This document shows, in pieces, positions 9,103 to 17,999 of a DNA stretch of 64,000 nucleotides. The position numbers were made by a program, and so were the translations under genes. The notes under the pieces are model-generated. The model saw only the letters and a program-made list of their open reading frames with translations, did not search any database and had not been told where the DNA came from. Location: NCBI GenBank assembly GCA_946476985.1, contig CAMKWS010000005.1, positions 62,001 through 126,000 of the forward strand, given 5' to 3'. Every line of letters begins with the position of its first letter. Positions within the stretch are counted from its first letter, which is position 1. The DNA comes from an uncultured Acetobacteraceae bacterium. GTDB lineage: Bacteria; Pseudomonadota; Alphaproteobacteria; Acetobacterales; Acetobacteraceae.

Positions 9103-10322
9103 TCCCCTGCTTTCTTCTGGGCTTCTGCTTCATACATATAATCCCGCGTTAAGGGTACGGCACTAATATCCCGTGTAATTTGCAGTTGGAAGTTCATGTG
9201 CCCTTGCACACGAAAAGCAAGTTCACTCGCGACAAGATATAGTTCGAACATCCGCACAAAACGTTCATCGTATAATGCACGAACTTTGTCTTTATTTGCC
9301 TCAAAACGACGCCTCCAATGGGCGATCGTCTTAGCATAATGCAGTCGCCATATCTCACAATCTGTTAGCCACAGACCTGTCTGCTCTAATGCCGCAAGCG
9401 TCTCACTCAAAGCGGGAGAGTATCCTCCGGGGAAGATATATTTCGCAATCCACGGATTTGTCGTGCCAGGGCCATCCATTCTACCGATAGAATGTATCAC
9501 AGCGACGCCAGAAGGGCGCAGTAACCTCTTTATATGCTCAAAAAAGGGCTCATATTGGCGCACTCCAACATGCTCAAACATACCCACTGAGACAATACGA
9601 TCAAACTGCTTATCTAACGTGCGGTAATCAAGTAGCTCAAAGCTTACAAGATGGTCTAACCCTGCATCCTTCACTCTCTGGCGCGCAACCTGAAGCTGCT
9701 CAACTGACAAAGTAATGCCCGTTACTCGAGCCCCGTAATCACGAGCTAAGGTCAAAGCCATGCCACCCCAACCGCACCCAATATCCAACACTTCAAGCTC
9801 AGGCCTATCAAGCATCAACTTTGCCGCAATATGACGCTTCTTCGCAATTTGCGCGTCATCCAGTGACACCCCATCATGCTCAAAGTAAGCACAAGAATAT
9901 TGCTTATCTTGATCTAGAAAAAGCTCATAAAGACTTCCATTAAGATCATAATGGTGAGCAACATTCGTCCGTGATCGCTTAAGAGAATTTAGCGGTCTCA
10001 ACGCCCGCCCGATATACCTGAATGAGCTATTAATGTCCTCGCTCAATAAGCCGCCACGCTCGATGTTAGGTAACAATACCCACAAAACATCCTCCAGAGA
10101 GCATCCCTCCGGCACAAGCGTACCATTCATATACTCTTCCCCAAAAGCCAAAGCAGGCTTAATGAGTAAGGCACGTTCTGCCGCAGGAGTCAGAATGTGA
10201 ATAGCGGCTTCACGACCCGGCTCTTTGCCACGATATTGTTTGCACGAGCCATCGCTATATCGCACCGTCAAAGCGCCATAATGCACAAAATGTTGGAGTA
10301 AACGGTCTAGGACAGGTTTCAT
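9099..10322 (-). CDS. cfa: cyclopropane-fatty-acyl-phospholipid synthase
   Basis: This SAM-dependent enzyme adds a methylene bridge across double bases of unsaturated acyl chains in membrane phospholipids, a change linked to acid and solvent tolerance. The SAM-binding motif VLDIGCGWGGMAL lies at about 178-190, after the substrate-site region NVAHHYDLNGSLYELFLD (about 120-137) and YSCAYFEHD. VSVGMFEHVG and FIFPGGYSP-like sequence (IAKYIFPGGYSPAL) follow, as in CFA synthases. The 407-residue length is normal. The 240-base gap to rplI contains the rplI terminator, so cfa probably has its own promoter. The gene is convergent with rsmA and overlaps it by four bases. Confidence 0.93.
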   Translation of the reverse strand: MKPVLDRLLQHFVHYGALTVRYSDGSCKQYRGKEPGREAAIHILTPAAERALLIKPALAFGEEYMNGTLVPEGCSLEDVLWVLLPNIERGGLLSEDINSSFRYIGRALRPLNSLKRSRTNVAHHYDLNGSLYELFLDQDKQYSCAYFEHDGVSLDDAQIAKKRHIAAKLMLDRPELEVLDIGCGWGGMALTLARDYGARVTGITLSVEQLQVARQRVKDAGLDHLVSFELLDYRTLDKQFDRIVSVGMFEHVGVRQYEPFFEHIKRLLRPSGVAVIHSIGRMDGPGTTNPWIAKYIFPGGYSPALSETLAALEQTGLWLTDCEIWRLHYAKTIAHWRRRFEANKDKVRALYDERFVRMFELYLVASELAFRVQGHMNFQLQITRDISAVPLTRDYMYEAEAQKKAGD

Positions 10323-10507
10323 TCTTACATCGCCTCCATCTCATCAAAGACAGATTTGCTCTGAAAAAAGCTCTACTCAGACAACTCCTTCTATCAGTGC
10401 GGCACAGTTAATGAATATGCAACCCCTTTCCCCCAAAGCTGCTGTGCAACAGCTTCATAGCGAAATAGCAATTTCCACTTTTGCCTAACCATTTCCCCAA
10501 TAGGCAT

Positions 10508-10545
10508 AAAAAAAGCCCGGTAGGATATATCCCACCGGGCTTCTT
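10508..10545 (-). terminator. intrinsic terminator after rplI
   Basis: On the minus strand the arms GAAGCCCGGTGGGATA and TATCCTACCGGGCTT form a long stem with one G-U or mismatched pair, followed directly by seven T residues. It starts about 20 bases after the rplI stop and closes the rpsF-rpsR-rplI operon. Confidence 0.88.
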
Positions 10546-10565
10546 CTAACAGGGAAAGACTAAGA

Positions 10566-11171
10566 TTAGCCTTCCTGCTCTGTTTCTTCTGCCTCTGCGG
10601 CAGCAGCCTCAGCTGCGGCTTCTTCGGCGGCCTGTTCGGCATGAAGTTCACCGAGGATATTATCCTCTTCTTCTTCCTGACCGATCACTTCGCCACGAGC
10701 CTGACGCTCAGCTTCTTCTTCAGAACGCGCCACATTGACGGTCACCTGAATGGAAACTTCTGGGTGAAGCACAACACGTGCCTCTACCAGGCCAAGAGAC
10801 TTAATAGGCTCTTCAAGCACAACCTGCTGACGAGCAACTGTCAAACCAGCTTCTGTTGCTGCAGCTGCAATGTCACGAGGTGTAACGGAACCATAAAGGC
10901 TCCCGCTATCACCAGCCTGACGGATCAGCACAACGCTCAGACCATGCATACGCTCGGAGAGACGTTCAGCCTCCTCACGTTTACGGATGTTCAGAGCCTC
11001 AAGCTGTGCACGCTCATTATCAAAACGTGCGCGGTTTGCAGCTGTTGCGCGAAGGGCTTTGCCCTTAGGCAGCAGGAAGTTACGTGCATAACCAGGCTTC
11101 ACACGGACGATATCGCCCATCTGGCCAAGGTTTTCCACGCGCTGAAGCAGAATCAGTTCTGTCTGGGACAT
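10566..11171 (-). CDS. rplI: 50S ribosomal protein L9
   Basis: L9 binds 23S rRNA near the L1 stalk and reaches out from the ribosome on a long helix; it helps hold reading-frame accuracy. The N-terminal domain is clear ([29 protein letters not shown] is the family signature, shortened here to [17 protein letters not shown] and [14 protein letters not shown]), followed by the connecting helix and the C-terminal domain with [13 protein letters not shown]. The protein is 201 residues, about 50 more than E. coli L9; the excess is a Glu/Ala-rich acidic tail. Last gene of rpsF-rpsR-rplI, ten bases after rpsR. Confidence 0.95.
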   Translation of the reverse strand: MSQTELILLQRVENLGQMGDIVRVKPGYARNFLLPKGKALRATAANRARFDNERAQLEALNIRKREEAERLSERMHGLSVVLIRQAGDSGSLYGSVTPRDIAAAATEAGLTVARQQVVLEEPIKSLGLVEARVVLHPEVSIQVTVNVARSEEEAERQARGEVIGQEEEEDNILGELHAEQAAEEAAAEAAAAEAEETEQEG

Positions 11172-11181
11172 GACGCGCTCC

Positions 11182-11463
11182 TCAGTTTACAACGTAAGGG
11201 AGCAGGGCGAGGAAGCGGGCGCGCTTAATCGCCTGCGCCAGTTCACGCTGCTTTTTAGCCGATACTGCCGTAATGCGGCTAGGAACAATCTTACCGCGTT
11301 CGGACAAGAAACGGCTCAGAAGACGCACATCTTTATAATCGATCTTCGGAGCATTCGGCCCAGAGAATGGGCAGGATTTCCGACGACGATAGAAAGGACG
11401 ACGTGCACCAACTGCCAGGCGGCGAGTTGCGGGATTCACTTCTGGTGTGGTCGTATCAGACAT
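11182..11463 (-). CDS. rpsR: 30S ribosomal protein S18
   Basis: S18 pairs with S6 on the platform of the 30S subunit. The 93-residue sequence contains the family core [36 protein letters not shown] and [21 protein letters not shown] short basic N-terminal extension ([15 protein letters not shown]) precedes it. The gene lies six bases after rpsF and ten before rplI, so all three are co-transcribed. Confidence 0.96.
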   Translation of the reverse strand: MSDTTTPEVNPATRRLAVGARRPFYRRRKSCPFSGPNAPKIDYKDVRLLSRFLSERGKIVPSRITAVSAKKQRELAQAIKRARFLALLPYVVN

Positions 11464-11469
11464 GATCTC

Positions 11470-11919
11470 TTACTCCGCTGCAGCTGCGTTATCACGCGTT
11501 TCCGAGGAATCGTTATTGCGGCGGCCGCCACGGCCACTTTCATAACGCCCACCACTGCGGGAACCACCACGGGAACCACGGTCACCACGATCATCGCCCT
11601 TACGGGACAGGATCGGAGACGGTGTTTCGTCGATCTCGTCAACACGGAGTGTCAGAAGACGCAGAACATCGTCGTTCAGGCCCATCTGGCGATCCAGCTC
11701 ACGCATAGCTTCAACCGGTGCCTCAATGCCCAGAAGGACATAGTGACCTTTACGGTTCTTCTTGATGCGGTAAGCAAGTGTACGAAGCCCCCAGAACTCA
11801 CGCTTGCGGATAGAACCGCCATGCTCGCCCAGAAGCGTTGTGATGTTCTCGACAAGGCTTTCAACCTGTGCCTGAGAGACATCGTTACGTGCAATAAGCA
11901 CGGTCTCATAAAGTGGCAT
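11470..11919 (-). CDS. rpsF: 30S ribosomal protein S6
   Basis: S6 is a ferredoxin-fold protein of the 30S platform that binds as a heterodimer with S18. The start MPLYETVLIARNDVSQ and the later FWGLRTLAYRIKKNRKGHYVLL are characteristic. The fold ends near residue 100; the remaining 45-50 residues are a Gly/Arg/Ser-rich tail (for example RGGSRSGGRYESGRGGRR) that looks disordered. CGAAGGGAG upstream of the ATG is a good ribosome-binding site. First gene of the rpsF-rpsR-rplI operon; its promoter should lie in 11920-12117. Confidence 0.95.
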   Translation of the reverse strand: MPLYETVLIARNDVSQAQVESLVENITTLLGEHGGSIRKREFWGLRTLAYRIKKNRKGHYVLLGIEAPVEAMRELDRQMGLNDDVLRLLTLRVDEIDETPSPILSRKGDDRGDRGSRGGSRSGGRYESGRGGRRNNDSSETRDNAAAAE

Positions 11920-12158
11920 GAAAACTCCCTTCGGATAAGGTCAACCCGGCCCAGCCCACTGCCAGACGCAAACACTTCCTCTCAAAAGAAGAAACGCGGG
12001 TATAGCCGTTGCACCGCCATAGTACACGGCAGGGAAAGCGGCCTTAGAGCATAAAAACGGCCCTAAGGCAATATGAACGCAGTCTTTTGAGCATAAAACA
12101 TGCTCTCCAACAGCCCCTTCTCCCCTCACAATGAGAGGAGAAAGCAGCATATGATCTA
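11920..12158. other. intergenic region between rpsF start and rpoD stop
   Basis: These 239 bases hold the leader of rpsF-rpsR-rplI and the 3' end of the rpoD transcript. On the minus strand there is a potential stem with arms GCCGT (12026-12030) and ACGGC (12005-12009), which could be part of an S6:S18-binding leader; I could not resolve the known motif and do not claim it. A second small inverted repeat, GAGCAT/ATGCTC, lies near 12090-12106. I see no coding sequence and no convincing -35/-10 pair. Confidence 0.5.
12118..12142 (-). terminator. possible terminator after rpoD
   Basis: Read on the minus strand, TTCTCCTCTCA and TGAGGGGAGAA pair over 11 positions with one G-U and a three-base loop, 17 bases after the rpoD stop. 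The U-G pair forms only in minus-strand RNA, supporting that direction. There is no T run after the stem, so it is a weak or factor-assisted terminator, or an mRNA 3'-end stabiliser. Confidence 0.4.
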
Positions 12159-14108
12159 TCAATCATCCAAGAAGGAACGCAGCTTACGGCTACGGCTTGG
12201 GTGCTTCAACTTACGCAGAGCCTTTGCCTCAATCTGACGAATACGCTCACGCGTCACGTTAAATTGCTGACCGACTTCTTCCAGCGTGTGATCGGTATTC
12301 ATACCAATACCAAAGCGCATACGCAGCACACGTTCCTCACGTGGGGTCAGAGACGCAAGCACGCGTGTTGTTGCCTCACGCAGGTTTGTCTGAATAGCAG
12401 CATCCAAAGGAATAACAGCTGTTTTATCCTCAATGAAATCACCAAGATGGCTATCTTCCTCATCACCAATTGGCGTCTCAAGAGAAATAGGCTCTTTTGC
12501 AATTTTAAGAACCTTACGCACCTTCTCCAGCGGCATGCCTAGCTTCTCAGCCAGTTCCTCCGGAGCAGGCTCCCGCCCAATCTCGTGCAACATCTGACGA
12601 GATGTCCGTACCAGCTTGTTGATCGTTTCGATCATATGAACAGGGATACGGATCGTCTTAGCCTGATCCGCAATGGAGCGCGTAATCGCCTGACGGATCC
12701 ACCATGTCGCATAAGTAGAGAACTTGTAGCCACGGCGATATTCAAACTTATCTACCGCCTTCATCAGGCCAATATTGCCTTCCTGGATCAGGTCGAGGAA
12801 TTGGAGGCCGCGGTTCGTATATTTCTTGGCAATAGAGATCACCAGCCGCAGGTTGGCCTCGATCATTTCCTTTTTCGCACGTGTCGAATCACGCTCGCCA
12901 CGAGATATTGTCTGATAGACCAGACGGAACTCATCTACCGGAAGGCCTGTCTCTTTGGCGAGCTTAGCCACCTCATTACGCATTCTCTCAAGCGTAGATA
13001 AGTGCTTACTCGTAAGTGTCTTCCATCCCTTCCCTGAAAGCTTCTTAATGTCTTCCAACCAATCAGGAGCAAGCTCCTGATGACGATAATGAGACATGAA
13101 TTCTTCACGAGAGATCTTGCAACTTTCTGCAAGACGAAGCATCCGCCCCTCTACGGTATTTAGCTTCTGCACATGCGCCTTAAGCGACTCTACTAGCTCT
13201 TCAATCCGGTTATTGTGCAGGTGCATCCGCTCAACAAGAGCAACAAGATCTGTACGAAGCTTATTGTACTTTTTCTCATCACGGTCGGTTGCTTCACGAC
13301 CATTCATCAACGCTTCAAGGCGCTGGCTCTGCATAGATTCAAGCTTTTGATACAATGGCTCAAAAGCTTCAAACAGAAGCATAATCTCTGGACGAAGCTT
13401 TTCTTCCAGAGCAGAAAGCGACAAACCACTGCCTTCACCAGAAGAACCATCACTCTCCTGGCCTTCATCATCAGTATCATCGCTATCGTCGTTCTCTTCC
13501 TCCGCAGAGGCCATCTCCTCCATATCATCTGGAGATTCTGGATCACTCTGACTGGCCTCAAGATCGATCACTTCGCGCAGTTGAAGTGTCTCGCTTTTTA
13601 GCTCTTCATACCACGCAAGAATAGAACGGAAGGTCAACGGACTGCGGCAAAGGCCGCCAATCATCTCACCACGCCCGGCTTCAATACGTTTTGCAATAGC
13701 AATCTCGCCCTCGCGAGAGAGCAGCTCAACGGCGCCCATCTCACGTAGATACATCCTTACAGGATCATCCGTTCGGCTAGCGGCTACGGCATCTACATTA
13801 CCCCCGGCGTTTTCATCCTCAGAGGATTCATCATTGCTCGCCTGAGCTTCATTGCCGGAATCATCATCTTTCTCGGCACTCTCAACAACCTGAATGCCCA
13901 TTTCAGACAATGCCGCCATGACATCCTCAATTTGCTCAGAGGACATCTTATCTTGCGGGAGAACCGCATTCAGCTCATCAAAAGTAATATGGCCAGCAGA
14001 ACGCCCTTTGGCTATCAGCTTCTTTACGGCCGAGGATTGCACATCAAGTGGAGAACTATCCTGCTCTTGTGCATTCCGGTCTGCTCCAGAGGCTGATTTA
14101 TTGGCCAT
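12159..14108 (-). CDS. rpoD: RNA polymerase primary sigma factor RpoD (sigma-70)
   Basis: This is the housekeeping sigma factor that directs RNA polymerase to -35/-10 promoters. At 649 residues it has the full group-1 layout: region 1.1 at the N-terminus, an acidic Asp/Glu/Ser-rich stretch, [22 protein letters not shown] (region 1.2, here [11 protein letters not shown] and LLSREGEI), an acidic non-conserved region (about 185-240), region 2 with [32 protein letters not shown] and [15 protein letters not shown], region 3 ([14 protein letters not shown]) and region 4 ending in the helix-turn-helix [20 protein letters not shown]. dnaG lies upstream on the same strand, the usual macromolecular-synthesis arrangement, with 146 bases between them. 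Confidence 0.97.
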   Translation of the reverse strand: MANKSASGADRNAQEQDSSPLDVQSSAVKKLIAKGRSAGHITFDELNAVLPQDKMSSEQIEDVMAALSEMGIQVVESAEKDDDSGNEAQASNDESSEDENAGGNVDAVAASRTDDPVRMYLREMGAVELLSREGEIAIAKRIEAGRGEMIGGLCRSPLTFRSILAWYEELKSETLQLREVIDLEASQSDPESPDDMEEMASAEEENDDSDDTDDEGQESDGSSGEGSGLSLSALEEKLRPEIMLLFEAFEPLYQKLESMQSQRLEALMNGREATDRDEKKYNKLRTDLVALVERMHLHNNRIEELVESLKAHVQKLNTVEGRMLRLAESCKISREEFMSHYRHQELAPDWLEDIKKLSGKGWKTLTSKHLSTLERMRNEVAKLAKETGLPVDEFRLVYQTISRGERDSTRAKKEMIEANLRLVISIAKKYTNRGLQFLDLIQEGNIGLMKAVDKFEYRRGYKFSTYATWWIRQAITRSIADQAKTIRIPVHMIETINKLVRTSRQMLHEIGREPAPEELAEKLGMPLEKVRKVLKIAKEPISLETPIGDEEDSHLGDFIEDKTAVIPLDAAIQTNLREATTRVLASLTPREERVLRMRFGIGMNTDHTLEEVGQQFNVTRERIRQIEAKALRKLKHPSRSRKLRSFLDD

Positions 14109-14202
14109 GCGTCTCTCCGTAAACTCTACTCGAAAGCCAGTGATGGGGCAGGATGCAATTGGGTAATCCTATGCGACAAGTCAAGGACTAACACAAAAGA
14201 AA

Positions 14203-14235
14203 CTGAGAATAATCATAATGTTACAAATTTCTCAG
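14203..14235 (-). terminator. possible weak terminator after dnaG
   Basis: In the 146-base gap between dnaG and rpoD the arms CTGAGAA and TTCTCAG can pair across a 19-base A/T-rich loop and are followed on the minus strand by TTTCTTTT. The stem is short and the loop long, so dnaG and rpoD may still be partly co-transcribed. A TTGACTTG sequence (14179-14184 and flank, minus strand) just downstream is a candidate -35 for rpoD, but I see no matching -10. Confidence 0.35.
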
Positions 14236-14254
14236 AGGACAATTATCTAGCAAA

Positions 14255-16126
14255 TTACCCGTCTCTACCCTCAATCTCTGGTTGTTCCCCCCGTCTAAGG
14301 GCCTCTAACACACGCATACGTGCTTTAACTGAATCCGGAAAGCTTTGAGCTCCCCCACCCGATTCGGAAGGCACCTCATAAGCGCGCAAGATAGCATCTT
14401 GCACCGCCTGTTGCACCTCCCTCTCAAAAGCAGGGAAATTCACCAACCCATAAAAATGCCACCAGCTTTCCAATACGTTCACACCCAGCAGGCCATCATC
14501 ATCCTCCGCACGCAGCTCACGAGGCATAGGCCCTTTTATGAGACCCTCACATTGGTCTTTGAGGCCATTTTCCTCCATCCACGCACGACAGCTCTCGGCT
14601 TTTAAAGGTCCATCACACTGGTCAGCCCACTCCAAAAGAGCCACACGTAAATTCGCTAAGGAGGGCGTCAGAGCAAGTTGACTATATTCCTGCTCCACCT
14701 GAGATAAAATTTCAGGGTGTCTCAGCAAAATGGCCGTGAGAATATTTAACCTTTCCTCAGCACCACCCACAGCGGGACGGTTAATCCTCTCTGCCGCAAA
14801 ATCTCGACTAGAAGCCCCTCTCTCCAAAAAGGGCCGATAATCCGACCGACCTCCTCGCCCTTTTTTACGGTACCGCTCAAAGAACATATCCATGAGCGTG
14901 CTGCGATATTCACTTGCGAGCGTCTTATCAGGAACCAGTCGCGCTAAACTGGAGAGCTTCTCTCTCAAAACAGCACGCCGCTCTGGTGTAGGCTCTACAT
15001 CACTTGCGGTCATGAGCATAAACAGCTCTTCAACCATAGGACGCGATGCCGCTAGCAGAGCAGACATTGCCTCAACGCCCTCACGCCCGATGAAGCTATC
15101 GGGATCATCCCCTCCATCTAAGCGGCAAAAACGTAAGCTTTTCTCAGCGGATAATAACGGCAAAGCAACTTCACATGATCGCAAAGCCGCACGTTGTCCG
15201 GCACTATCACCATCCAAACAAATGATTGGAGATGAATCCATTCGCCAAAGCAGTTCCATCTGCTCGGCACCAAGAGCTGTTCCCAATGGGGCAACAGCAC
15301 CACCGAACCCCGCCTGAGCCATGGCAATGACATCCATATAGCCCTCAACCACCACAAGCGGGGCGCCTTTTTCCTTACGCAGGGTGTAATGCGCTTGGTC
15401 AATATTAAATAATGTACGCCTTTTAGAAAAAATCTCTGTCTCTGGGCCATTCAGATATTTAGGCTGACCATCTCCTAACACACGCCCCCCAAAGGAAATA
15501 ATCCTCCCCTTACGGTCGCGAATAGGGAACATGACACGGTTAAAAAACAGCTCACCCCGCGGGTTCCCAGCCTCATCTACCCGCATGAGCCCAACTTTAA
15601 CGAGCATCTCAGCTGTTATATTCTTACTTTCCAACACCTTCAGAAGAGAGCGCCCATCACCAGACCAACCCAATCCAAAACGCTCTAATGTTTGACTGCT
15701 CAACCCTCTTTTAGTCAGGTATTCAAGCCCACCGCGCCCTTCCGATTGATAGAGCTTCTGACGATAAACCGCCTGAACTTCCTCCATCACTTCGTAAAGT
15801 GTTTGCCTTACACGAGAACGCTCAGCCTGCTGTGGATCCTCTACAGGAACATCTAATCCTGCCTCTGCGGCAAGCCGTTCTACAGCCTCACGAAAACCAC
15901 TCCCTTCACTTTGCATAATGAAGCTAATGGCATCCCCATGCGCACCACACCCGAAGCAATGATAATGGTCGTCATAAATGTACAGTGAAGGGGTTTTTTC
16001 GCCATGAAAGGGACAGCATGTCTTCCAATGCCGGCCAGAACGCACCAGCTTATTTCGCCTCCCCATGAGGGACATGAGAGACGTCCGCTGACGGAGTTCA
16101 TCTAGAAACGCTGTATCAATGGCCAT
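14255..16126 (-). CDS. dnaG: DNA primase DnaG
   Basis: DnaG makes the RNA primers for replication together with the DnaB helicase. The N-terminal CHC2 zinc-binding domain carries Cys38, His41, Cys57 and Cys60 (CCPFHGEKTPS and YHCFGCGAHGDA). The catalytic core follows with RVMFPIRDRKGRIISFGGR, LFNIDQA and the TOPRIM motif VVVEGYMDVIAMAQ (about 260-273), then LDGDSAGQRAA. The C-terminal DnaB-interacting third (about 440-623) is much less conserved, as expected. At 623 residues it has normal length. Starts close to the divergent transporter gene and is upstream of rpoD. Confidence 0.96.
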   Translation of the reverse strand: MAIDTAFLDELRQRTSLMSLMGRRNKLVRSGRHWKTCCPFHGEKTPSLYIYDDHYHCFGCGAHGDAISFIMQSEGSGFREAVERLAAEAGLDVPVEDPQQAERSRVRQTLYEVMEEVQAVYRQKLYQSEGRGGLEYLTKRGLSSQTLERFGLGWSGDGRSLLKVLESKNITAEMLVKVGLMRVDEAGNPRGELFFNRVMFPIRDRKGRIISFGGRVLGDGQPKYLNGPETEIFSKRRTLFNIDQAHYTLRKEKGAPLVVVEGYMDVIAMAQAGFGGAVAPLGTALGAEQMELLWRMDSSPIICLDGDSAGQRAALRSCEVALPLLSAEKSLRFCRLDGGDDPDSFIGREGVEAMSALLAASRPMVEELFMLMTASDVEPTPERRAVLREKLSSLARLVPDKTLASEYRSTLMDMFFERYRKKGRGGRSDYRPFLERGASSRDFAAERINRPAVGGAEERLNILTAILLRHPEILSQVEQEYSQLALTPSLANLRVALLEWADQCDGPLKAESCRAWMEENGLKDQCEGLIKGPMPRELRAEDDDGLLGVNVLESWWHFYGLVNFPAFEREVQQAVQDAILRAYEVPSESGGGAQSFPDSVKARMRVLEALRRGEQPEIEGRDG

Positions 16127-16270
16127 GATCGTAATGTGACATCCACCCTACCAAAAAGAAAGATAGAAGCGCATATAAACAAAATAACTGTGAAAAATGC
16201 CACAGCTCTTGACGTAACACGCCCCCACACTCAACACATAAAGAACACTGCACAACAAAGCGGGCGCTTC

Positions 16271-17206
16271 ATGTCACGTTCAATATTTACCGGCATCGGC
16301 TTCGGTGCCATTGCGGGCGCCCTATGGGGGCTGGCCCTTCTAACACCAGAATTAATTGGCTCTTTTAAACCTCTGCAACTCGCATCGGTACGTTTTGTCA
16401 CCTATGGCGTCATTGCCCTATTCCTACTCCTTCCCCGCTTAAGGAGCCTTTTCAAACGCCTCGGCATGGCAGAATGGCGTGGGTTGTTTGTCCTCAGCCT
16501 TCTAGGCAACCTCATTTATTACAGCCTTTTAGGAACGGCAGTGCAGCTCAGTGGCGTAGCGATGCCAACACTGATTGTCGGCTTTATTCCAGTGACTGTG
16601 ACTGTTGTTGGTGCATTACAGCATGATTCTAGCGTGCGCTTAGGCAAGCTTTTGCCTTCAATACTCCTCAGCACTGGTGGTATTGCGTGCATCGCATGGC
16701 AAAATTTTCAATATCCTTCCGCACTTCATCACACCACCCCCCTTATGCAAGGCCTAGGCCTCTTCCTTGCCCTATGCGCCCTCCTTTCATGGACAGGCTT
16801 TGTCATTAAAAATGCGAATTGGCTCAAACGGCTTGACCATATCTCAAATAATGACTGGAACTTACTCACAGGCCTTATGACGGGGGCACTAGCTTTACTG
16901 CTCTTACCTGTCGCATTTCTTCTGCCCGATAGCTTGCCAACCGCTGGGTGGGGTCATTTCCTCATACTCGCATGCGGCATGGGACTACTCGCTTCCGTTA
17001 TCGCTAATGCGTTCTGGAACAGCATGACACGTCTACTCCCTCTCACCATGGTAGGACAGATGATCCTGTTTGAGACCCTCTTCTCCCTTCTTTACGGCTT
17101 TATCTGGGAACAACGCCTTCCCACCATTTTAGAGGGATGCGCCATCATCCTTGCTATCAGCGGTGTCTTTTCCTGCGTACATGCCCACCGAGGCACACAA
17201 CATTAA
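16271..17206 (+). CDS. EamA-family (DMT superfamily) transporter
   Basis: This is an inner-membrane protein of about 311 residues with ten predicted hydrophobic segments arranged as two five-segment repeats, the mark of EamA drug/metabolite exporters. The first helix contains GIGFGAIAGALWGLALLTPELIG. The substrate cannot be told from sequence; members export amino acids, nucleotides or other small metabolites. The frame is open upstream to 16136, but that leader is hydrophilic and lacks a good ribosome site, so I take the ATG at 16271 (MSRSIFTG). It is divergent from dnaG and convergent with yqeY. Confidence 0.8.
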   Translation: MSRSIFTGIGFGAIAGALWGLALLTPELIGSFKPLQLASVRFVTYGVIALFLLLPRLRSLFKRLGMAEWRGLFVLSLLGNLIYYSLLGTAVQLSGVAMPTLIVGFIPVTVTVVGALQHDSSVRLGKLLPSILLSTGGIACIAWQNFQYPSALHHTTPLMQGLGLFLALCALLSWTGFVIKNANWLKRLDHISNNDWNLLTGLMTGALALLLLPVAFLLPDSLPTAGWGHFLILACGMGLLASVIANAFWNSMTRLLPLTMVGQMILFETLFSLLYGFIWEQRLPTILEGCAIILAISGVFSCVHAHRGTQH

Positions 17207-17227
17207 GGGCAATATTTTACCCCTAAT

Positions 17228-17261
17228 AAAAAACCTCTCACCCGTAATATGGGGTGAGAGG
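17228..17261 (-). terminator. intrinsic terminator between the EamA transporter and yqeY
   Basis: CCTCTCACCC and GGGTGAGAGG form a perfect ten-base-pair stem with an A/T-rich loop. On the minus strand it is followed by six T residues, so it terminates yqeY; it may also serve the convergent transporter gene, which has only a short T stretch on its side. Confidence 0.85.
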
Positions 17262-17295
17262 TTGTACAAAGGCCTTCAACAGAGACCGGCAGCGC

Positions 17296-17748
17296 TTAGC
17301 TTAAACGTGCTTTTACCAGCCCACTCGCCTTACCTGCATCTAAAGCGGCACCAAAGCGCCCTTTAAGCACGCCCATCACACGGCCCATATCTTTCATTCC
17401 AGCTGCACCGGTTTGCTGTACTGCCTCTTCAATCGCTGCTTTTACAGCATCTTCAGAAAGTTCAGCAGGCAAGTAAGAACGGATAGTCTCAATCTCCGCT
17501 TCTTCCTTCGCAGCCAGCTCAGGGCGGTTTCCCTTATGGTACATTTCAGCCGATTCCGTGCGGGATTTGATCATTGAGCGCAGAGCTAGAAGAATATCAT
17601 CCTCACTCACCTCACCCTTACCAGCACGAGCAGCGACTTCGAGATCTTTAATCTTAGCTGAGATTGCACGAATCTGCGCCACACGGTCAGACTGCCCTGC
17701 CTTCATGGCGGCTTTGAGGTCATCCATAATACGTGTACGAAGTGACAT
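17296..17748 (-). CDS. GatB/YqeY-domain protein
   Basis: This is a 150-residue cytosolic protein that is wholly a YqeY domain, the helical module also found at the C-terminus of the GatB subunit of tRNA amidotransferase. Characteristic sequence includes LRTRIMDDLKAAMKAGQ, IDLEV-like KIKDLEVAARAGKGE, AEIETIRSYLPAELSE and GAAGMKDMGRVMGVLKGRFGAALD. The stand-alone protein probably binds tRNA or aminoacylation partners, but its function is not settled. It is divergent from carA across a 250-base intergenic region, a neighbourhood common in alphaproteobacteria near dnaG and rpoD. Confidence 0.9.
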   Translation of the reverse strand: MSLRTRIMDDLKAAMKAGQSDRVAQIRAISAKIKDLEVAARAGKGEVSEDDILLALRSMIKSRTESAEMYHKGNRPELAAKEEAEIETIRSYLPAELSEDAVKAAIEEAVQQTGAAGMKDMGRVMGVLKGRFGAALDAGKASGLVKARLS

Positions 17749-17867
17749 AACCCTCTCCCATAACTCAATTTTACAACATTCTCGTGGCGCCTAGAGGTAA
17801 CAGCACCTCTCTCTCCTGTCGATAAAATTGGCACGCCACACCCCTGAAACACTCCACAGGTCAACGC

Positions 17868-17886
17868 TGGGAAAAAACTTCCCATT
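17868..17886 (+). promoter_or_regulatory. operator-like motif, copy 1, upstream of carA
   Basis: GGAAAAAACTTCCCATT (17870-17886) occurs again exactly at 17921-17937. This copy is part of a palindrome, TGGGAA-AAAAC-TTCCCA (17868-17884). It lies about 130 bases before the carA start and just upstream of the candidate -35. A repeated, partly palindromic motif in a promoter region is the usual form of a dimeric-regulator binding site. Confidence 0.5.
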
Positions 17887-17892
17887 CCCCGC

Positions 17893-17920
17893 TTGAATTT
17901 ATTGTCACACCCCTCATATC
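17893..17920 (+). promoter_or_regulatory. candidate carA promoter
   Basis: TTGAAT (17893-17898) and CATATC (17915-17920) are 16 bases apart and lie between the two copies of the repeated motif. The -10 matches the sigma-70 consensus at only three positions, so this is tentative. If correct, transcription would begin within the second motif copy. Confidence 0.3.
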
Positions 17921-17937
17921 GGAAAAAACTTCCCATT
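17921..17937 (+). promoter_or_regulatory. operator-like motif, copy 2, upstream of carA
   Basis: This is the second exact copy of GGAAAAAACTTCCCATT, 51 bases (about five helical turns) after the first, which places both copies on the same DNA face. The palindromic arms here shorten to GGAA/TTCC. It ends 62 bases before the carA ATG. Confidence 0.5.
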
Positions 17938-17999
17938 GCGCCGATTTTCTCTTATCAGGGCGGCAGTCCCGACTAGGGTATGAGGTGGAGCAGCCAGAT

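Noticed and set aside
10394-10651. 85-codon minus-strand frame overlapping the rplI 3' end and terminator
   Set aside because: It runs through the rplI terminator hairpin and the L9 acidic tail in another frame; no independent support.
11170-12054. 294-codon plus-strand frame opposite rpsR and rpsF
   Set aside because: It is wholly antisense to two unmistakable ribosomal protein genes; its Thr-rich composition reflects their codon use.
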